64,000 nucleotides of DNA from an uncultured Anaeroplasmataceae bacterium. GTDB taxonomy: Bacteria > Bacillota_I > Bacilli_A > Acholeplasmatales > Anaeroplasmataceae. The stretch lies in NCBI GenBank assembly GCA_910584005.1, contig CAJTXR010000002.1, positions 62,001 through 126,000 of the forward strand, given 5' to 3'. Position numbers and translations under genes: made by a program. A model generated the notes under the pieces. The model was not told the DNA's origin. It did not search any database and saw only the letters and a program-made list of their open reading frames with translations. Positions 61,007 to 64,000 of the stretch are shown here, piece after piece; within the stretch, counting starts at the first letter, position 1; each line of letters starts with the position of its first letter.

Positions 61007-62536
61007 ATGCTTACATTGTTGTGGACAAAAATTAAAGAGGCCTTGATTTCAGTTTTACCTGTAACATGTATTGTTATAATTTTGCATTTTACGCCTCTAA
61101 TTAAACTAAGTAACTATGAATTAATTGTATTCATTGTTGCTGCAATTTTATTGATATTAGGAATTGGTCTTTTCAATATGGGAGCCGATTTGGCTATGCA
61201 GCCGATGGGAGAAAAGGTCGGGTCTTCTTTAATGAAAAGTAAAAAGGTTAAAATCATTGTTTTGGTTTGCTTTATTATGGGAGTCTTAATTACGATTGCA
61301 GAACCAGACTTATCGGTTTTAGCTTCACAGGTCCAGGATGTGATTGAACCATGGATTTTAATGATGTTTGTTGGACTTGGCGTTGGTTTGTTTTTAGTAT
61401 TAGCAGTTTTAAAGATAATTTTTAAAAAAGATTTATCCATGTTGCTTATGTTTTTTTATATGCTTATGTTTGCATTTACAGGATTAGTAATTTTAAGTGG
61501 AAATGGAAGATTTTTAAGTTTGGCATTTGATTCTGGAGGTGTTACTACAGGACCAATTACAGTTCCTTTCATTATGGCGTTGGGCGTAGGTATTGCCGCA
61601 ACCATAGGGGGAAGAAATTCAAAGGAAAATAGCTTTGGATTGATTGCTTTGTGTTCTATTGGACCTATTCTTGCAGTATTAATTTTAGGAATTACAATTC
61701 AAGGAGATATACCTTTTGAGGATCCAAAATATGTTGTTAGCGAGGATTTTTGGGGAACCTTCTTTAAAACGTTAGGTTCTGTTTCTAAGGAAGTTATTAT
61801 CGCTTTAGTTTTGATTGTTGTTTTCTTTATGATTATAGAACTCATTTTTATAAAATTACCAAAGAAGAAATTAATTCAAATTGGAATTGGTATTTTATAT
61901 ACTTTTATTGGATTAGTAATTTTTTTAACTGCAGTTACGATTGGTTTTTTACCTATTGGATATAAGATGGGAATGGAGATTGCTACTCATCATCCTGCTT
62001 ATATGATTGTCTTTGGTTTTATATTGGGATTCGTTGTTGTTATGGCAGAGCCTGCAGTACATGTTTTAAATAAACAAGTAGAAGAAATCACAAATGGTGG
62101 TGTTACAAAGCGTTCTATGCTTTTAGCATTGGCTATTGGTGTTGGTATTTCAATTGGGTTGTCTATGATTCGAATCGTATTTGATTTTTCTATCTTATAT
62201 TACATTATTCCAGGATATTTCATTTCTTTAGGGCTTTCCTTTTTTGTTCCTAGAATGTATACAGCAATTGCATTTGACTCTGGTGGAGTTGCTTCAGGAC
62301 CATTGACTTCAAGTTTTATTTTACCTTTTGCGATTGGAGCTTGTATATCAATCTATGGGAGTGCAAATAAAGTTTTAAATGATGCATTTGGAATTGTTGC
62401 AATGGTTGCTATGACTCCTTTAATTACGATTCAACTTTTAGGATTTAAGGATGTATTTGTGAAACGTGTGAAAGAAAAAGCAAGATTGAAAAAGATTATT
62501 GATGCTGATGATGAGCAAATTATTCATTTTATGTAG
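61007..62536 (+). CDS. DUF1538 membrane protein, two-repeat transporter-like
   Basis: 509 aa, about 12 hydrophobic segments in two homologous halves. Each half has a MGADLAMQPMGE / IVFGFILGFVVVMAEPAVHVL-type start, and FDSGGVTTGPITVPFIMALG is repeated as FDSGGVASGPLTSSFILPF. The paired FDSGG re-entrant-like loops resemble an inverted or tandem-repeat transporter core. Two PII-like genes follow at once, so a gated transporter is a good guess. Substrate unknown. Confidence 0.85.
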   Translation: MLTLLWTKIKEALISVLPVTCIVIILHFTPLIKLSNYELIVFIVAAILLILGIGLFNMGADLAMQPMGEKVGSSLMKSKKVKIIVLVCFIMGVLITIAEPDLSVLASQVQDVIEPWILMMFVGLGVGLFLVLAVLKIIFKKDLSMLLMFFYMLMFAFTGLVILSGNGRFLSLAFDSGGVTTGPITVPFIMALGVGIAATIGGRNSKENSFGLIALCSIGPILAVLILGITIQGDIPFEDPKYVVSEDFWGTFFKTLGSVSKEVIIALVLIVVFFMIIELIFIKLPKKKLIQIGIGILYTFIGLVIFLTAVTIGFLPIGYKMGMEIATHHPAYMIVFGFILGFVVVMAEPAVHVLNKQVEEITNGGVTKRSMLLALAIGVGISIGLSMIRIVFDFSILYYIIPGYFISLGLSFFVPRMYTAIAFDSGGVASGPLTSSFILPFAIGACISIYGSANKVLNDAFGIVAMVAMTPLITIQLLGFKDVFVKRVKEKARLKKIIDADDEQIIHFM

Positions 62537-62545
62537 GTGAAGATG

Positions 62546-62974
62546 ATGACAGAAGAAAAAAACGGAAAAAGTAAAGAGCGAAGATTATCTCTACGTTCAT
62601 CAAAAGAATCCTCTGGGCTTACAGCTCCTAAAAAATTAAAAATTCTTATGACAATTGTTGATCGTTCTAAAGTTGATTTTTATATGGATGTATTAGAAGG
62701 ATATGAGGTGAATTTACAGGCAACAATCTTCGGTAAAGGAACTGCTCCTTCTGAGATGATGCAATATCTAGGATTGAGCCATATGGGGAAAGCAGTTATT
62801 ATTAGTGTTGTACAGGAAGAAAAAATAAAAGAAATTTTTGCTGCTTATGAAGATAAGTATTTTAAAACGAAAAATGGTAAGGGAATTGCTTTTACAATTC
62901 CGATATCCAGTGTTATTGGAGTTTTGATTTATCAATTCTTAAGTAATAATGTTGAAGGAAGAAGGACAGTATAA
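62546..62974 (+). CDS. PII-like signalling protein, with N-terminal extension
   Basis: 142 aa. After about 35 basic residues comes a PII-like ferredoxin fold: KILMTIVDRSKVDFYMDVL, a T-loop-like GKGTAPSEMMQYLG, and FKTKNGKGIAFTIPISSVIGV. No classical PII uridylylated Tyr can be assigned. AGGTGA (62535-62540) favours ATG 62546. Directly after the DUF1538 gene, it probably regulates it, as GlnK does AmtB. Ligand unknown. Confidence 0.72.
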   Translation: MTEEKNGKSKERRLSLRSSKESSGLTAPKKLKILMTIVDRSKVDFYMDVLEGYEVNLQATIFGKGTAPSEMMQYLGLSHMGKAVIISVVQEEKIKEIFAAYEDKYFKTKNGKGIAFTIPISSVIGVLIYQFLSNNVEGRRTV

Positions 62975-62975
62975 T

Positions 62976-63320
62976 ATGGCAAATCAATTTGAATTAATTT
63001 TTTGCATTGTGAATTTAGGATTTTCAGATAGTGTTATGACGGCAGCAAGGGAATTAGATTCACGAATTGGTGGAACAGTGTTAAATGCGAGGGGTACTGC
63101 AAGAGAAGAGGCAGAAAAATTATTTAATATTACAATTGAGCCTGAAAAAGAAATTGTTATGATGCTTGTCGCAAAAGAATTAAAGGAAGAGATTCTGCAT
63201 GCGGTTTATAAAAGTGTTGGACTAAATACACCTGGGCAGGGAATCGCTTTTAGTTTGCCAGTAGATGAGGTTGTTGGTTTATCTATTCCTGCAGTAAATA
63301 AAGAAGAAAAACAAGAATAA
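62976..63320 (+). CDS. Second PII-like protein
   Basis: 114 aa. ELIFCIVNLGFSDSVMTAAREL, GGTVLNARGTAREEAEKLFNI (T-loop region) and NTPGQGIAFSLPVDEVVGLS mirror the other PII-like protein in order but share limited identity. GGAAGAAGG precedes the ATG, which lies 2 bases after the upstream stop. The two may form mixed or separate trimers. A terminator follows. Confidence 0.72.
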   Translation: MANQFELIFCIVNLGFSDSVMTAARELDSRIGGTVLNARGTAREEAEKLFNITIEPEKEIVMMLVAKELKEEILHAVYKSVGLNTPGQGIAFSLPVDEVVGLSIPAVNKEEKQE

Positions 63321-63325
63321 GTAGA

Positions 63326-63366
63326 AGAATCTTATCAAGCGATATGGGTTGATAAGATTCTTTTTT
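63326..63366 (+). terminator. Terminator after the DUF1538/PII operon
   Basis: A 13-bp stem AGAATCTTATCAA / TTGATAAGATTCT, then TTTTT. Confidence 0.85.
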
Positions 63367-63412
63367 ACATGAAAGAACTTAAGTAAGCATATAGATGTAT
63401 TAGGTGATTTTT

Positions 63413-64000
63413 TTGAAAAAGGGTTCACTTATTTTAATTGTAATAATGTTTTTTTTAAGTATATTTATAGGAATTGCTTCTGCTCAACCAAACTATGTAT
63501 GTACGATTGTAGTTGATCCTGGACATGGGGGTGTGGATGGAGGAGCAAGTATAGGAGAAATGAAAGAATCTATTTTAACATTGGCCATATCTAAAAAAAT
63601 AAAAGAAGTCTTTGAAAAAAATGGAATTGCTGTTGTTTTGACAAGGGAAACAGAAGATGATCTAAGTAGTAATGAATTTGTGAAACGAGAAGACATGATG
63701 AACCGAGTGCATAAAATTCATTCTTCAAATGCAAGTTTGGCCATTTCAATTCATTTAAACAAATTTACGATTGAAAAATATAAAGGAGCTCAAGTATTTT
63801 ATAGTCCTACAAATTCTTTAAATGCATTACTTGCAGACACTCTTCAAAGAAATTTAATTCAGTATTTAAAAAATACGGATCGTAAGATCGTGAAACGAGA
63901 AAATATATTCTTATTAAACAAAGTTACGATTCCATGCTGTATTATTGAATGTGGATTCATGTCTAACAAAGAAGAGTTGGCATTATTGCAGACAGAGGAA
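63413..64000 (+). CDS. cwlD: N-acetylmuramoyl-L-alanine amidase, CwlD-like (3' end outside window)
   Basis: 196 residues visible, no stop before base 64000. A signal/anchor segment (LILIVIMFFLSIFIGIASA) precedes the Amidase_3 domain: VVDPGHGGVDGGAS with zinc His, ESILTLAISKKI with zinc Glu, SIHLNKF with zinc His, and IIECGFMSN with the catalytic Glu. CwlD removes peptides from muramic acid for cortex muramic-lactam. AGGTGAT lies 4 bases before TTG 63413, the likely start. A vegetative amidase of the same family cannot be fully ruled out. Confidence 0.82.
   Translation, partial: MKKGSLILIVIMFFLSIFIGIASAQPNYVCTIVVDPGHGGVDGGASIGEMKESILTLAISKKIKEVFEKNGIAVVLTRETEDDLSSNEFVKREDMMNRVHKIHSSNASLAISIHLNKFTIEKYKGAQVFYSPTNSLNALLADTLQRNLIQYLKNTDRKIVKRENIFLLNKVTIPCCIIECGFMSNKEELALLQTEE

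Noticed and set aside
63493..63696. Minus-strand 67-codon open frame
   Set aside because: It is antisense to the conserved amidase domain of cwlD.

Overview
The window is 64 kb of AT-rich, densely packed bacterial DNA. TGA is used as a stop (for example in aroF and tyrA), so it is not a mycoplasma-code genome. Shine-Dalgarno sites of the AGGAGGTGAT type, sigma-A promoters, a T-box leader and ylbD-ylbE-ylbF point to a low-GC Firmicute on the Bacilli side (Erysipelotrichia-like or a related poorly cultured order; the exact taxon cannot be fixed from sequence alone). Pyruvate:ferredoxin oxidoreductase, an NfnAB-type transhydrogenase pair and a cysteine desulfidase-like protein suggest an anaerobe. 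An alpha/beta-type SASP, a YjcZ-like protein, YlbD, a SpoVB/MurJ-like flippase and CwlD suggest an endospore former. No rRNA, CRISPR array, phage or insertion sequence was seen.

Layout. 1-4.8 kb: 3' end of dnaE, unknown genes, pgk, an atypical HPr, tpiA. 4.8-9.4 kb (mostly minus strand): SpoU methyltransferase, rpsD with a long leader, a cation/proton antiporter under a fluoride riboswitch, a CrtO-like membrane protein, free-Met-sulfoxide reductase. 9.5-17.6 kb: thiI, SASP, yitT-spoU-cyuA, def, two tiny spore-type genes, a flippase, ylbDEF. 17.6-21.1 kb: methionine T-box and metNIQ, then rpsP-khpA. 21.3-28.8 kb: a frameshifted lipoprotein, an unknown gene coupled to nfeD and an SPFH protein, a radical SAM/SPASM enzyme coupled to a membrane protein with a Cys-Ala repeat, and an IbrA/IbrB-like pair. 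28.9-36.8 kb: two tRNAs, peptidases, a HEPN-like protein, typA, small membrane proteins, cold-shock protein, dapA. 37-46.2 kb: nifJ, pcp, nfo, a heterodimeric ABC exporter. 46.2-53.7 kb: an eight-gene aromatic operon. 53.7-64 kb: a surface-protein fragment and a lipoprotein, two SDR enzymes, nfnAB, a 5'-3' exonuclease and an esterase, a flavodoxin-like/DUF1538/PII-like operon, and the 5' part of cwlD.

How the genes work together. NifJ makes reduced ferredoxin, and the NfnAB pair can couple it to NADPH. The aromatic operon covers DAHP synthase, dehydroquinate synthase, shikimate dehydrogenase, EPSP synthase, chorismate synthase, chorismate mutase and prephenate dehydrogenase, but has no recognisable shikimate kinase (AroK) or dehydroquinate dehydratase. 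Instead, the shikimate dehydrogenase is fused to an APH(3')-like kinase domain, and the next gene is a second small kinase-fold protein. This is the strongest candidate for something undescribed: a possible non-orthologous shikimate kinase. Other strong leads are the radical SAM/Cys-Ala pair, the DUF1538 transporter with two PII-like proteins, and the fluoride-switch antiporter.
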